Shown here piece by piece: positions 9,016 through 21,000 of a stretch of DNA of 64,000 bases. This DNA comes from Tieghemostelium lacteum (lineage: Eukaryota; Evosea; Eumycetozoa; Dictyosteliales; Raperosteliaceae). The notes beneath the pieces were generated by a model, which searched no databases, was not told the DNA's origin, and worked only from the letters and a program-made list of their open reading frames with translations. Made by a program: the position numbers and the translations under genes. The number at the start of each line of letters is the position of its first letter. Position 1 is the first letter of the stretch. The stretch is from positions 558,001 through 622,000 of the forward strand of contig LODT01000006.1 in NCBI GenBank assembly GCA_001606155.1, written 5' to 3'.

Positions 9016-11528
9016 TTATTTCTTTTTTGCAGCTGCTTCTTTGGCATCAGCATGTGCTTTAAGAATAGATGCTGGAATTTCTAAAGCAGAGGTAAAGGAA
9101 GTATAGGCAATAGTTACACCATCCAAAGGTGGAATAGTAAGAGTCCAATTGATTTTTCTTGGATGAGTTGGATGATTGCTGTGTTTTGGATTGGAATAGG
9201 TAATCTCCCAGAATTGACCTCTGTAGAGTGATTCTTCGACAATGACACGAATGGGTTCTTCACGACCATTTTGAACTTTAATTTCAAAGGTTTCCACACA
9301 GTAGAGTTGATCCATATCGAAATTGAAACCGGTTTGAACACGAGTTGCACTTACTCTACCTAAAGGTTGTAAAGGTAATACGATGATATCTGAGCTATTG
9401 TAGTGACCAAGTTCAAATGTATTGAGAATATCTGATCCGAATCCGTCTTTGAGTTGTCTTTGGAGTTTCATTTGACCACTTGGCAATGAGAATGGTTGGT
9501 CCCAAGTAAAGATCACAGTACTGTTGACAATACCCTCTTTAGCATCAGTTCCATAGTTTTTATCGGTATTTGAGTATTTGGTGTATTTTGGAGTTTTGAA
9601 ACTAATGTGATCAATGGATTTAACTGGTACTTTAGCAGAGACAAATCCAATTTGTTTGGATTCACCGTTTTTGAGTGTTGTTTTGTGTTCGCAGTTGTAA
9701 CGGTAGGTTCTCTTTTCGGGTGGGGGAGGTGGCTTAGAGGCTCCGAGAAGATTAAGTCCTGGGAGTTTACCCAATTTGAATCCACCCAATTTGGGTAATG
9801 GGAGAGGTGATTCGTCTTTCTTTTCCTCTTCCTTGGGTTTGACTGGTTCTTCAGGTTCACGGATGAGTACCAAGTTGGTATTCTCGTAGGTCTTGCCAGA
9901 GTTGTTTTCAATAGTGAAGAAACCTCTGAGTTCCATCTCGGTTTCTTTTGGATTCAAAACGGCTACATAGGATGCAAACCATTTGAAGAGATCCAATGAA
10001 TTGTAAGAGAGTTTCATGAGATGTGATTTCTCTTGACTCTTAATCATCCATTCTAAAGATGGGTTTCTAAAGATGGTTTCAAGTTTGTTGTCGAGGAGGT
10101 TGTAGGAGATCAAGTCTTTAGTCTGTAGGAAATGTACAGCGTTGCTCTCTTGGTTGTGTAGAGCGTATTTGGATTCAGTTGGAAGATACAATAGGGTACC
10201 TTTGAATTTAAGTGGTTCGTCAAAGTGGTCGTCTCTAGGTACATGTACTTCAATAACCTTTCCAATGAGCTTCTCTAACATTTTCTCTGGAGTTTTGGCA
10301 TCGTTGTAGTATGTCTGCTCAACAAGGAATGCTGAGGGGTCAGAAAGAGAGAGGAAATGTACACTCTTCTCATCAAGGGATTTTGGAAGATTGTGAATCC
10401 AAACAATACCATTTTCAGGTATTTCAATCTTTCTGGTTTCCTCAACGTAGATCACACCCTTGGAGTGGATATGGAGTCTAATGTCGTTCTCTGCAATTGG
10501 CTTCTCAATGACATCCCAACTCAAAGGTGAATCAAATCTGGATGAGAGAGCTTGAGGTGGGTCTTCGTAGTTTTGAAGATATGGCATGATTTGGTTGTGG
10601 TCCATTTTCTTTGGTACGATTGGTGGTAAGATGAATTGTTTAATAGATTGAATCCACTTGTGTTTGGCTTCGGCGTTTGGTGCGACTAAATAGTAGACTC
10701 TTGCTGAGGTTTTCATGGTAAGTTTGAAAGCAAAGTTCTTTCCATCCATATCCTCACATGCCAAAGCACCACGAAGTTCAATAATGTTGATTGGAGAGAC
10801 TTCATTAGCGTGTTTATAGTATGCCAAACGAGCTTCTTCGTAGAGTTTAAAGTATCTCTTTTGGTAGACTTTGGAACCAAAGAAACCTTCTGCACCCTTC
10901 TTTTGAATTATACCCTCATAGATGACCCTAGACTGCAACATTGGTCCATCTTGTTGAACTGGTGTAACTGATTCTTCATCATCATCAGACTCTTCATCTT
11001 TCTTTCCAATGATCATACGTGATTTTCTATTTTCATCTTTACCTGTCGAACTGCCACCACTAGACTGCAATGGTGGGGATTGTGTTGGTGTGGTACCTGT
11101 ACTAGTTGTAGTTCCACTTTGTGCACTTGAATTACTTGCTGATGTTGTTCCACTTCCAGTTGATGAAAGTTCTTTGGCTTTCAAAAAAGCTCTTTTGGCA
11201 TGACCTCTCTTAATACCAACATTAACTAAATCATCTTCAGTCAACTCACTGATAATATCTGGGTCGTCATAACCTATTCATTCATTCATTCAATATTAGA
11301 AAAACTTCTTAGATAACTTTTTTTTGATATTTTTTCAGTCCCACAACGACTTTGACTCGAGTTTTCAATGTTTTTTCATGAATTTTCATTGTCGAAATAG
11401 CAGTGTGGTAGGTGTGGTTTTGATAAAATATTGAGGGTGGGGTGGAAATATTTACCATTTTCAACCATCAGGCTGAGGTAGGTTTCTAATCCTATATATT
11501 TTAAGTACTGTTCAAGTGTAGAACCCAT
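9016..11528 (-). CDS. SAM-PH-DUF4139 domain protein
   Basis: There are two exons: 11456-11528 (ATG at 11528) and 9016-11273, joined across a 182-base intron. The product is 776 residues. The join rebuilds a complete SAM domain at residues 1-60 (LEQYLKYIGLETYLSLMVE, then ISELTEDDLVNVGIKRGHAK), which confirms the short first exon. A Ser/Thr/Gly-rich linker follows, then a PH domain at about 140-240 (EGIIQKKGAEGFFGSKVYQK to KHKWIQSIKQFI). The C-terminal 500 residues match DUF4139, also found in bacterial mucoidy-inhibitor-like proteins (RLHIHSKGVIYVEETR, LPKSLDEKSVHF, then late beta-rich blocks). A proline-rich loop (PPPPPEKR) interrupts it. SAM and PH suggest oligomerisation and phosphoinositide binding at membranes; the DUF4139 role is unknown. 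The intron carries G/T-rich boxes. Confidence 0.85.
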
Positions 11529-12321
11529 TTTCTAAATAAATAATGATACAACAAAAAGATTTTTACAAATACAAAAAAAAAATATCTGAGCTGAGCAACT
11601 CGCCAAAATATTTAAAAATAAATTTAAAAAAAAAATTATTTCTTATTCTTTTTTTTTTCTTTAATAATCCAACGGCTTTCTATCCAAAAAAAAATATTAA
11701 AAAGAACTGTGATTATCATTTATTCCAACGACATATCCGGAGAAATTATTGGTTTAATGTAATGAATCATATTTATACAATTTCAGATTTTCAATGCAAC
11801 ACGGAAATATTTATCAAGATTTTTTTAAAATATCTTTTTAAAAATTTATTTGATTAAATTAAATCAACATATTTTATTTAAAACACCTAAGTAAAAATGA
11901 GAGTATATATTATAATTTACAAAATAACATTAACATATATACAATAATAGGAAATGGTGGTACCACTTTGATTTGATCTGTATGATCATATAATAACAGC
12001 ACCACAACTTTATCATTTTTTTTTTACCCCAAAACACACTATTGATATTTGATTGATTATATAGCAAATCAAAATTCAATTGAACACACCTATTTATAAA
12101 AATGGGGGTTGGGTTAGTGTTTAGTGTTGTCGATTCATATGATCTTATAAAAATCAACAAATTGAATATCGATTTGATTAACAATGATATCTATATATAG
12201 AGTTCACATTTTGTATTTTTGATTTCTTTTTTTTTAGATAAATATTATTGGTTATAATTATTATTAAATTATTTTTTCCTTTACCTTAAAGATTAATAAT
12301 CAGAATTAAATAATTATTGTT
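11529..12321. other. Divergent promoter region
   Basis: This 793-base AT-rich gap lies between the starts of the SAM-PH gene (minus) and the TIG-repeat gene (plus). Open frames in it are low-complexity Lys/Phe/Ile strings and are not believed. A G-rich patch near 12103-12125 is the only feature above background. Confidence 0.5.
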
Positions 12322-14922
12322 ATGAAAAAAGAATTAATATTTCTATTGTTTCTCTATCTTGTAGATCAGAGTCTATCATTCACATACAGCAATGATAAAT
12401 CTTTTGATATATTGACTTTTAAAAGTCTAAAAAACATTGCTGTGAACAAGATCACTGCTATGTCAAGTCAGACTGTTTACAATAAACCCAATGGTTTTAA
12501 ATGTTCCGCTGCAAACCAGTCATGTGAAATTACATTACCAAAGAATGCCTATTCTGAAATATACCAAATTGTCTATGATAATTCTACTGCCAATCCAAAT
12601 GAATCTAAACTTGTATTACTAAATCCCGTTATCAACGCAGTCAGTAAACCATCCACTATAAATGGTTCCATAACTCTCACAGGATACTATCTCAAGCCCA
12701 CTGACGGAACCATTTCTGCAAGCTATGAGGTTAATGGACAAACAACACAAGAAAATTCTATTCAAGTAATCTCACCAAACCAAATAACATTTTCAGTTAT
12801 TGAAGGTTCTGGAGACATTTATGGTGAAATTTTCTTGGAACTAAATTTTGATAAAGAGTTTCATTCAACTTATCAAAGTAAGTTTAACATTAAACCTATA
12901 TAAAATAATTAGTCTAACTTTAAAATTAAAAACTATATAGATCCAACAGTAAAGACTGTAACCACCAACGAAAACCAATTAATTATCGACGGTATGGATT
13001 TTGGTAACAAAAAGGAATATATACAAGTGAAACTTGATGGTGTAAATGTAGATGCTGAAGATATTTTATCATCAACTCATACTGAGATTGTTTTGAAAAA
13101 TAACCAAAAAGTTAGTAAAAAGATTAGTTTGGATATAAATGTCAATACTATATCTATGCTAGCTGCATACCAGTTTTCAAATATCCCAATTTTGGATAGT
13201 GTAAATTCTGTTTCCAGTAAAGGTGGTGTTGTATCGATTCAAGGTGGCTATTTGAATTGTTTGAAGGAAGATGGTACTACTGCATCTAGTGTACAGGTTC
13301 TAATTGGTGGCTTAGAATGTCTAAATCCCAAGAACCCAATTGCCCAGAACTATTCTCTATTGGTGTGCGATATTGGTCCTGACCCTAACAAAGGTGATAA
13401 TCTTCCAATTATAGTAACTATTGATTCCATTTCAAGTACTTCCAAACTTACATTCTCTTATGGTCTTCCTATAATCCGTAGTTATAAAGACAATTCTGAT
13501 GGTAAATTAATTATTCTTGGTGAAAGTTTAGGTAGTACTGCCACATCTGTAGTTGTATTGAATAATGTTACCCTATCAAATCCAGTTGTATCGGATACAT
13601 TTGATCAACTTACCATAGACCTACCTGCAAACTCACAAAATGGTAAATTATATGTACTCGTAAACAACAAAAAGAAATCAAATATTTTAGATATTGAATT
13701 GGTACCAATTGTTAAATCAATCTCTAAACCACCAACTGAAGGTGGTTTAATAACTATTCAAGGTTCTTTCTTAAGATTACACGACTTTAATGGTAACCTT
13801 TTAAATGCATCTCTTCCAATTTCAAATAGTACCTGTGCTGAATTTATTGAAGATTCACAAGCTACTGGAACATGGTTACAATGTAAAGCTCCTGCAGGAT
13901 CTGGTATCAGTAAAGTAGTTTTACAAATTGGTTCAAAATCATCAGTTCCATCAAACTTTAGTTATATTTCACCATCCATTTTATATTCTAACCAATCTAT
14001 TTCCAATGGTTTATTAACTGGTACCAATTTTGGACTCTCTTCTAATTTAATTCAGGTTGTATTCAATGGTGTTTTGTTACCAAATTCCTCAGTGATTAAA
14101 CTAGAAAACAATCAAATTACCTTTAATATACCTCCATTAGAGAAATCTGGAAATGTTTCAGTATTGGTTGATGGATTGCCTTCTAATGAGATTCAACTAA
14201 ACATTGTACCACAAATTGGATTATTTTCAGCACCACCTACTAAAGGTGGAGATCTTACAATTTTTGGAGCATTCTTTTATTCTGATAATGGGTCTGATTT
14301 TCAAGTTCAAGTTGGTTCAGTAAAATGTGCAAATGCACGTCCCGATGGAGAGTTGTTAAGATCAATTATATGTACTATACCAGAGGGTTCTGGAGGTGGA
14401 CATCCAGTAACTCTTACCATTAATTCAGTGGTAGTTGAGAACCCCAACAATGTATTGTTTTCATACCTTTTACCAACAGTTTTAGAAGCCTACGCTTCAC
14501 CTGGCTTTGATATTAAAAAGGGTGGGCAGGTAACTATTAAAGGACACTCATTCCATCCTAAAGGTTGTTCAGTATTCATTGGTGTACAAGAATGTACATC
14601 ACCTGTTGTAATTGACTATGAAGAGATTAGATGTAACCTTCCACCTTCATCTATGGTTGTAAATGGTAAACAAAATGTAACTGTAACTGCTGATGGGTTA
14701 GTATCACAAAACTTAGAATCTAACCTTGTACAATTTGAATATCCATCCTCACCTAATAATGATGATGGTGAAGCTAGAAGAAAGAGACTTAGATGGTTGG
14801 TACCAGCTATTGTTGTACCTTGCTTTGTAGGTATTGTAACTATTGCAGTAGTAACTGTAATATTGGTTAAGAAACACCATAATGCCAAGATGTCAGGTCA
14901 CCCAAAGGCATTCAAAGGTTAA
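12322..14922 (+). CDS. IPT/TIG-repeat type I membrane protein (Tgr-like surface protein)
   Basis: Exons 12322-12877 and 12941-14922 join across a 63-base GTAAGT...TAG intron to give 845 residues. A signal peptide (KELIFLLFLYLVDQSLSF) is followed by a large extracellular region. This region has repeated TIG-fold signatures of the form PPTxGGxxTIxGxxL: KPPTEGGLITIQGSFL, APPTKGGDLTIFGAFF, SSKGGVVSIQGGYL and KKGGQVTIKGHSF. At least five units are visible, with paired cysteines in each. One transmembrane segment near residue 805-830 (AIVVPCFVGIVTIAVVTVIL) precedes a short basic tail ending HPKAFKG. In Dictyostelia this architecture is used for cell-cell adhesion and allorecognition (the Tgr family) and for other surface receptors. 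This copy has no cytoplasmic domain beyond about 15 residues. The specific ligand is unknown. Confidence 0.85.
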
Positions 14923-14997
14923 AAGAAACACCCACCCAAGACATACATTACAAATTGTAAAAAAAACACATCAAAAAAATAAAATAAAATTACTAAA

Positions 14998-16248
14998 TTA
15001 GGAATCTGTATTAAAACATGGGGGAACTGGATAAGTGCCACCAATAGCTTGACCATTTTGTACATTTTCACAAACAAAATAATTAGAAGGTGGATTCTGG
15101 AATACTACACCATCAAAGACTACACCTTGCATTGGGTTTGTTTCGCTGCCCATAATAACACCAGTTCTCTCTGTTGGATTAATAACTGTAATATTTCTAA
15201 GTGTAATATCGATATATGAGGCATTTTGTGGCATATTACATTTGGCAAAAGGAAGTTCGGGCCAACATAAACTGCAAGGGTTAGGTAAACATATATCTAC
15301 ATTATCAGCTTGTTGGGCAGGTCCAATGAAAATACCCCATTGTTCTGGTTCAAATATTACAATATTTTCATAGAGTACATTTTCAATTATACCAGAGCCA
15401 CGGAATTTAGTGTAGATACCTTTGTAGGTTTTGTGCATGTAACAGTCTCTAAATGTAATATTTCTTACAGAACTTTCACCAATACTACCAATGGTAAGTC
15501 CTAGACCAGATGCATTTATTCTCTCAAATAGCATATTTTCAGACCAATCTTTAACAGCTATACAATCATCTTGATTCCAAACTGTGCAATCATGTATCCA
15601 CACATTCTTTCCGGTTACATCAAAACCATCAGTATTAAATGCCTCCAAATTCCAATAATCATGACCATCATAGTCATTTCTTCTATTGGAAATCTCACTA
15701 TATCTAATCTCCAATCCATCAACAGCCCAAATCCAAACAGTCCAATATGGAGAGGATTTAAAATACAGATTTTCAATAAGAATCTGCGAGCTGTTACCCA
15801 TGTTCAACATTCTAGGTCTATTTTCATGATATTCTGCGTATCCTAATAAACCCCACCACACTTCACCTTGTCCATCTAACAAACCAACTGTACTACTTGT
15901 AAATGTTACATTTTGAAAATTCATAAATTGAAAACATTCCAGTACATTTCCACTACCATTTCTAGGCCATTCTTTAGTATCATCACTAAATATCAAGGTT
16001 CCTTCAAAATGTATGATAACATCTCTTATATTATTTGCTAAAATTCCACCCATTAGATAATAAGTTGTATTTAGAAATACTAGTTCGTCATAAGGTTGCA
16101 AAGATGCTAGGGTTTGATTTAAAAGTGCACCATTTTTCCATTGAGTTCCAAGATCTGATTGATTTTCAATACCTTGATATTCTATAATTTCACAATTTAC
16201 ATATATTACAAATAATATACATATTATTAGTCTATTTATTATCGACAT
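14998..16248 (-). CDS. Secreted glycoside hydrolase family 28 protein (polygalacturonase-like)
   Basis: This single-exon protein has 416 residues and a signal peptide (NRLIICILFVIYVNC, cleavage near 19). It adopts the right-handed parallel beta-helix of pectinases. GH28 motifs are partly kept: NTDGFDV at 205-211 and NQDDCIAVK at 225-233 supply the three catalytic-type aspartates. The usual GHG motif reads GLG at 248-250, so the conserved histidine is absent. The usual RIK is replaced by YTK in KGIYTKF (276-282). Exo-type enzymes vary at these motifs, but loss of the histidine raises doubt about ordinary polygalacturonase activity. Many N-glycosylation sites (NXS/T) and several cysteines fit secretion. 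The gene faces the TIG-repeat gene, with only 75 bases between stop codons. Substrate is unknown; a plant or bacterial polysaccharide is possible. Confidence 0.82.
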   Translation of the reverse strand: MSIINRLIICILFVIYVNCEIIEYQGIENQSDLGTQWKNGALLNQTLASLQPYDELVFLNTTYYLMGGILANNIRDVIIHFEGTLIFSDDTKEWPRNGSGNVLECFQFMNFQNVTFTSSTVGLLDGQGEVWWGLLGYAEYHENRPRMLNMGNSSQILIENLYFKSSPYWTVWIWAVDGLEIRYSEISNRRNDYDGHDYWNLEAFNTDGFDVTGKNVWIHDCTVWNQDDCIAVKDWSENMLFERINASGLGLTIGSIGESSVRNITFRDCYMHKTYKGIYTKFRGSGIIENVLYENIVIFEPEQWGIFIGPAQQADNVDICLPNPCSLCWPELPFAKCNMPQNASYIDITLRNITVINPTERTGVIMGSETNPMQGVVFDGVVFQNPPSNYFVCENVQNGQAIGGTYPVPPCFNTDS

Positions 16249-16504
16249 TGGTAAGTAACTAAGATGGAATGGTATTATTCCAATTCAATTTGGAAAATGG
16301 GAAAATTTAAAAAAAAAATTAAAAATCCAAAATATCTATTTGAATTTTAAAAAGATATTTAAAGAAATAATCATCTTAAGATTTAAAAATATATATAATC
16401 AATATTTCTTTTATTTATTTGTTCAACTTGAATCTTATTAAAATTTTTTTACCGTTTTTTTCATTTTTTTTTTAAATTTTTGAATAATATATTAGTACCA
16501 TGAT

Positions 16505-17977
16505 ATGTCGCTGTTGGATGATGAAGAAGTGAATAATCCTTTAGTTATTACAAAGAAAAACAAACCTATTATAAACAATAATCAAAAAGATGATAATGAA
16601 AATTCAGATTATAGTGATAAATCAGAGAATACTGGAAAAAATATAGAAGAAAATGAAAATGTAGAAAAAGATAATAGAGCACAATCTGATGAAAACGAAT
16701 CAGATGAAGATGATATTCATAATATTTTACATGATTTATCAAAAAAGAGAAAATTAGAATCCAATACTTCAGAAAATAGTGTATTACTTGAAGAAGATGA
16801 TGATATAGCACCTGTAAAGAAAAAGTATAAGGCACCTAGAGATAAAGATCTAGAGAATGATGATACTTCCATATATGATGATGACAATGATGATGATGAT
16901 GATGATAATATTCTAGATTTTGAATTTGATATAGATAATAATAACAATAATGATAATGTAAATAAGAAAAAGAGTACAACTACAACATCCACTAATACAA
17001 ATAAAGATAGTGGTAGTAGTAAAAAAGGTAAAGAATTTCAACCAAATATTAGAAAGAAAGCTGCTAAACCTAAGGCAAAATCAAAGGATGTTGAGGAGAG
17101 ATATGATGAAATCAGTCCTTTGGAGGTTGGAAATTTCACATTGGCTCAATTGACCAAGAAAAGAATAACAGGTCAACCTATGCAAGCTACTATTGAAAGA
17201 GAAAAATTAAAGTCAGTACAAAGAACACAGTTACAGAATCAACTAGTTCAACAGCAACAAAGAGCTCAGATTAATAATAGTAATGATAATGATTCAGGTG
17301 TTGGTGCGTCTGTAGAGTTTGTTGATGGTAAAATGGTGATGAAACAGCATATTTTGGGTGACGAGTCTCAGTTGCCTCAAGACTATACTGTGTTTTATGA
17401 AGGACAGAACCATGTAACTAATAGAACCTATTCAAAGAAGCCTGCTGCTAGAAAGTGGACAAAAGAAGAAACTGAACATTTTCACATACTGCTTCGTACC
17501 TATGGTACGGATTTCTCTACCCTAGAATCACTGTTACCTGACAGAACACGTTCTCAAATCAGAAGTAAATTCAAAAAAGAGGAAAGAGAGAACCCTAATC
17601 TTTTAGAGGACTTGATTAATACAAAGATTGATATCAATATGGAAGATTTCAATAAGCAATCAGAAGAGGCAAAAAAGAAGAGAAAATTCAAAGAAGATAA
17701 TATCAAACAGCACAAAGATATGTTGGATACCTTGGATCCTAATGCTACGGAATCTGAACTCAATGAACTCTCTGAACAAATTTCAACAGAGAAGCAGAGT
17801 GCCTTCTTTAACTCTTTACAAAAAGCAAATAACAATCAACAGTATCAGGAGGAGGTTGTAATGGACCAAGAACAGTATAATCAACAACAACAAGAATCTC
17901 AACTACAACAACAGAGCGATTACGATTATTTGAATTTCCAAAATGATGATTATGGTACTGGTGATTACGATTATTAA
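16505..17977 (+). CDS. bdp1: TFIIIB subunit Bdp1 (B'')
   Basis: This single-exon protein of 490 residues is the SANT-domain subunit of TFIIIB, which recruits RNA polymerase III to tRNA, 5S and U6 genes. The SANT domain lies at about residues 312-365: RKWTKEETEHFHILLRTYGT, then LLPDRTRSQIRSKFKKEERE. The TRSQIRSKFKKEERENP block is a strong Bdp1 signature. Just before it is the extended conserved region seen in Bdp1 (YTVFYEGQNHVTNRTYSKK). The N-terminal 180 residues are acidic, Asn-rich and disordered, and the C-terminus is Gln-rich. The start at 16505 follows a long T-rich upstream region and gives an acidic head without interruption. The stop lies 24 bases from the stop of MLH3 on the opposite strand. 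Confidence 0.9.
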   Translation: MSLLDDEEVNNPLVITKKNKPIINNNQKDDNENSDYSDKSENTGKNIEENENVEKDNRAQSDENESDEDDIHNILHDLSKKRKLESNTSENSVLLEEDDDIAPVKKKYKAPRDKDLENDDTSIYDDDNDDDDDDNILDFEFDIDNNNNNDNVNKKKSTTTTSTNTNKDSGSSKKGKEFQPNIRKKAAKPKAKSKDVEERYDEISPLEVGNFTLAQLTKKRITGQPMQATIEREKLKSVQRTQLQNQLVQQQQRAQINNSNDNDSGVGASVEFVDGKMVMKQHILGDESQLPQDYTVFYEGQNHVTNRTYSKKPAARKWTKEETEHFHILLRTYGTDFSTLESLLPDRTRSQIRSKFKKEERENPNLLEDLINTKIDINMEDFNKQSEEAKKKRKFKEDNIKQHKDMLDTLDPNATESELNELSEQISTEKQSAFFNSLQKANNNQQYQEEVVMDQEQYNQQQQESQLQQQSDYDYLNFQNDDYGTGDYDY

Positions 17978-18001
17978 ATAAAAACAAAACAATTCTTTTT
18001 T

Positions 18002-21000
18002 TTATTTTGTAATACTCAAGATACTCTGGTAGAGTTTGTCATAATTGAACAGAGGGATTATAGAAGGACGTCCATGTGCACATTGAAATGGAATATTACA
18101 TTCATTCAAATCCCGCAGTAGACCTTGACATACTTGGTCAGTTAGTTTCTGATTGAATTTAATTGCAGTTCTACATGCCTTCTGTGCTAGTATTCTGTGA
18201 ACAGAAGGTGGTTTACATTCAATAGACCCTTTTCTACTCTCTAAAAGATATAAAAATTCTCTGAGATCATTAACACCCAAACCGGTCAGACAAAACATTG
18301 GAACTTGTAGTATATGTATACCACTATTTACAACCTTCCATTTGAAACCCCATTTCGTTAGATTCTGAGAGTATATAGACATTATTTGTATTTCGTGATC
18401 AGTCAAAGCCCATCTAGTCTTTTCAGGCATTGGACAGAGATCAAAACCTTCATTACTATACTTTCTTTCAAATTGTTCTAATTTTATACGTTCTGATACA
18501 GCATGTTGATCTAATACAAACAACATTCCAGCAGCTTCACACAATAGGAATTTAGTATCCCACTGTTTTATAAATTTAAATTTCTTGAGTAATTCTTTGT
18601 CTACTGATTCTGTCATATTTATAATATTTTGAATAAATTTACTAATATCAACTGATATCTCTTTTAATGGTTCCACAGTCTTAATTTTATCAGGATTGAA
18701 ATATGGACTCTTACTATTATCATTTACTTTATACTTTATCAATTTTAGTGATTCTATTTCTTCATTACTATTATCATCAACTGAAGCACTACTATTGTTT
18801 ATTGGCATTTTAGATGCTAATATTTGTTCTTTTAATTTTGGTTTAATAATCAGTGGATTTAAAGGATGAGGTTTCTCTCCTTCTTTTTTTACTAAAATAT
18901 CAGTGATATTTGGTTCATTTTGATTATTATTGTTATTGTTGTTGATGTTTTGGGAGTCGTGGTTTGATAGATCACTGATACCTTTTTCAATTTTGATAAT
19001 TTGATTTTTAGATAGATTAAATGATACATTTTTTTTAGATTGTTTGTCACTGTCTTGCGTACTTTCATCATCACTATCACTGTCAATGACAACTATTAAT
19101 TTTTCATTTTCATTGATTAGTGTTGATGGGATTGAATTTCCATCATCTTTAGACTCTGATTTACAAAAATATTTGGAAATTATAGTATCTCCAGAATTAA
19201 CTGATTTGATTGGTGATGGGATAGGTGAACTACTCTTTAGTTTTTTACTAGGAGATGGTGATTTTAGATAGTCAAGATGATCAAGAATGTCATCTTCATT
19301 GCTATCCAAACTACTATCGTTACCGTTTTCATTTTTAGTCTCAATCAACTTATTTACTAATGTTTCAAAATGTTTATGAGATTCACAATGATTATGCTGG
19401 TTATGATGGTGCTCTTCACTTTTTTGTAAAACAATTTTTGGAGATTCTACATAGGAGATTGAAAATAGTGACTTATCATCAAAATTATCATTCTTTGGTT
19501 CACTTTGGCTACTATTATTACTGTGATTTTGTTTATCAAGTGCTTCATAATCCTCTTTTTTAATTAGAATTTCAGATTCTAATTTAATTGGTGAAAAGGG
19601 TTGTGCAGTGACTTTCTTTACAATTTTTATAGTGGTTGTAGTTGTGACTGTTTTGATTTGTGATGGTGATACAATTTGATTATTGTTGTTATCATCGTCA
19701 TCAATATCGATAACCTCTGTATTATTTGTAGATGTAAATGTAAAATTTGCGTCACCTTCACCTAGACTATCAGAATGATCGTCCATTGTATCATCAGTAA
19801 TATTTATGTTATTTTGGTGTACTATTAATTCATCGTTTCTATCTCTTTTAATAGAAATGTTGGGTGATTGTTGTTGACTTAAAGTCTTGTAACTTCCATT
19901 GGACTGAATGGAGGATGGAGGTGAAGGTGTCTTGTTCAAAGGCAATGGTGATTGTGGTGGTGTTCTAATTGGTGAAAATGATGTTGAATCTGAGGTTTTA
20001 GATGTAGGTGTTGATGAAAATGTATTTTGTGAGCTACTATTAGTAGTTGTAGTCGTAGTCGTAGTCGTAGTCGTTGTTTGACTACTTGAACTATTAGTGA
20101 CACTATTCTGTGAACTATAACCTTCATTAACATCCATTGAATGATCAATTTTAATATCACCATAACCAAAGTCTATTGTATCCTCATCATCACTATTAAT
20201 CTCAATGATATCCTGATATCTTAATTGTTTTACAACCTGAGCTGGTATCTCTTCTTCCTCTACAATTTCATCTTGTGTTATATTTTGCTGTAATTGTCTG
20301 TTAACACTAGTAGTGGTATTATTATTATCAGGGTGAAAAGTTGTTATAATAGTATTTGAACCATCAAATAGGTCTCCAGAAATATCAAAATTTGTGTTAT
20401 TGGTGTTGTTCCTACTAGAACTATAAGGTGTTCTTTTGTTAGATCTATTGTTATTAAAATTTCTTGATATTGTAGGTGGAGTTGAATTGATGGTATTTTT
20501 AGTAATTGATCTATCAGAGGTAAGGAATTTAGTTACAATGTTCTCTAGTTCAGCAATGACATGATCCCATTCATTAAACTCTAAGAATGTCTTTGAAGAT
20601 GGTTCATAAGATCTCTCATATTCCAAATAGGAACATTTAATAAATAATACAAATATAGGATCCTTATCAATCTTCTCTTTTCTAATCTTTTGGCCATCTT
20701 CAGCTCTCTTTCTATCGTCATTGAATAGTCTATATTTTGAATATATATAATTTACACATTTATGTAACTTTGTATTTAACACTATTCTATTATTTAGATC
20801 TGTAATATAGCAGTGTTAGAGTACTCCAGATGCACCATAACACTAAACAAAGGTTATATACCTACATATATACTGTAATGATTTGTTAGGGAACCACTTC
20901 TCATTTGGTATAGATAGATAACCACTGATTCTGAATCTCTTTGATTGATTTATAGGGTCAGTTTCAGTAAATTCCAAAATGGAAGCTTTCTCAGGTCCAA

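Noticed and set aside
11543-11857. 104-residue open frame on the plus strand
   Set aside because: Composed of Lys, Phe, Ile and Asn strings from A and T tracts, and lies in the divergent promoter region; no protein-like pattern.
11930-12184. 84-residue open frame on the minus strand
   Set aside because: AT-driven composition and no family resemblance; overlaps the promoter of the TIG-repeat gene.
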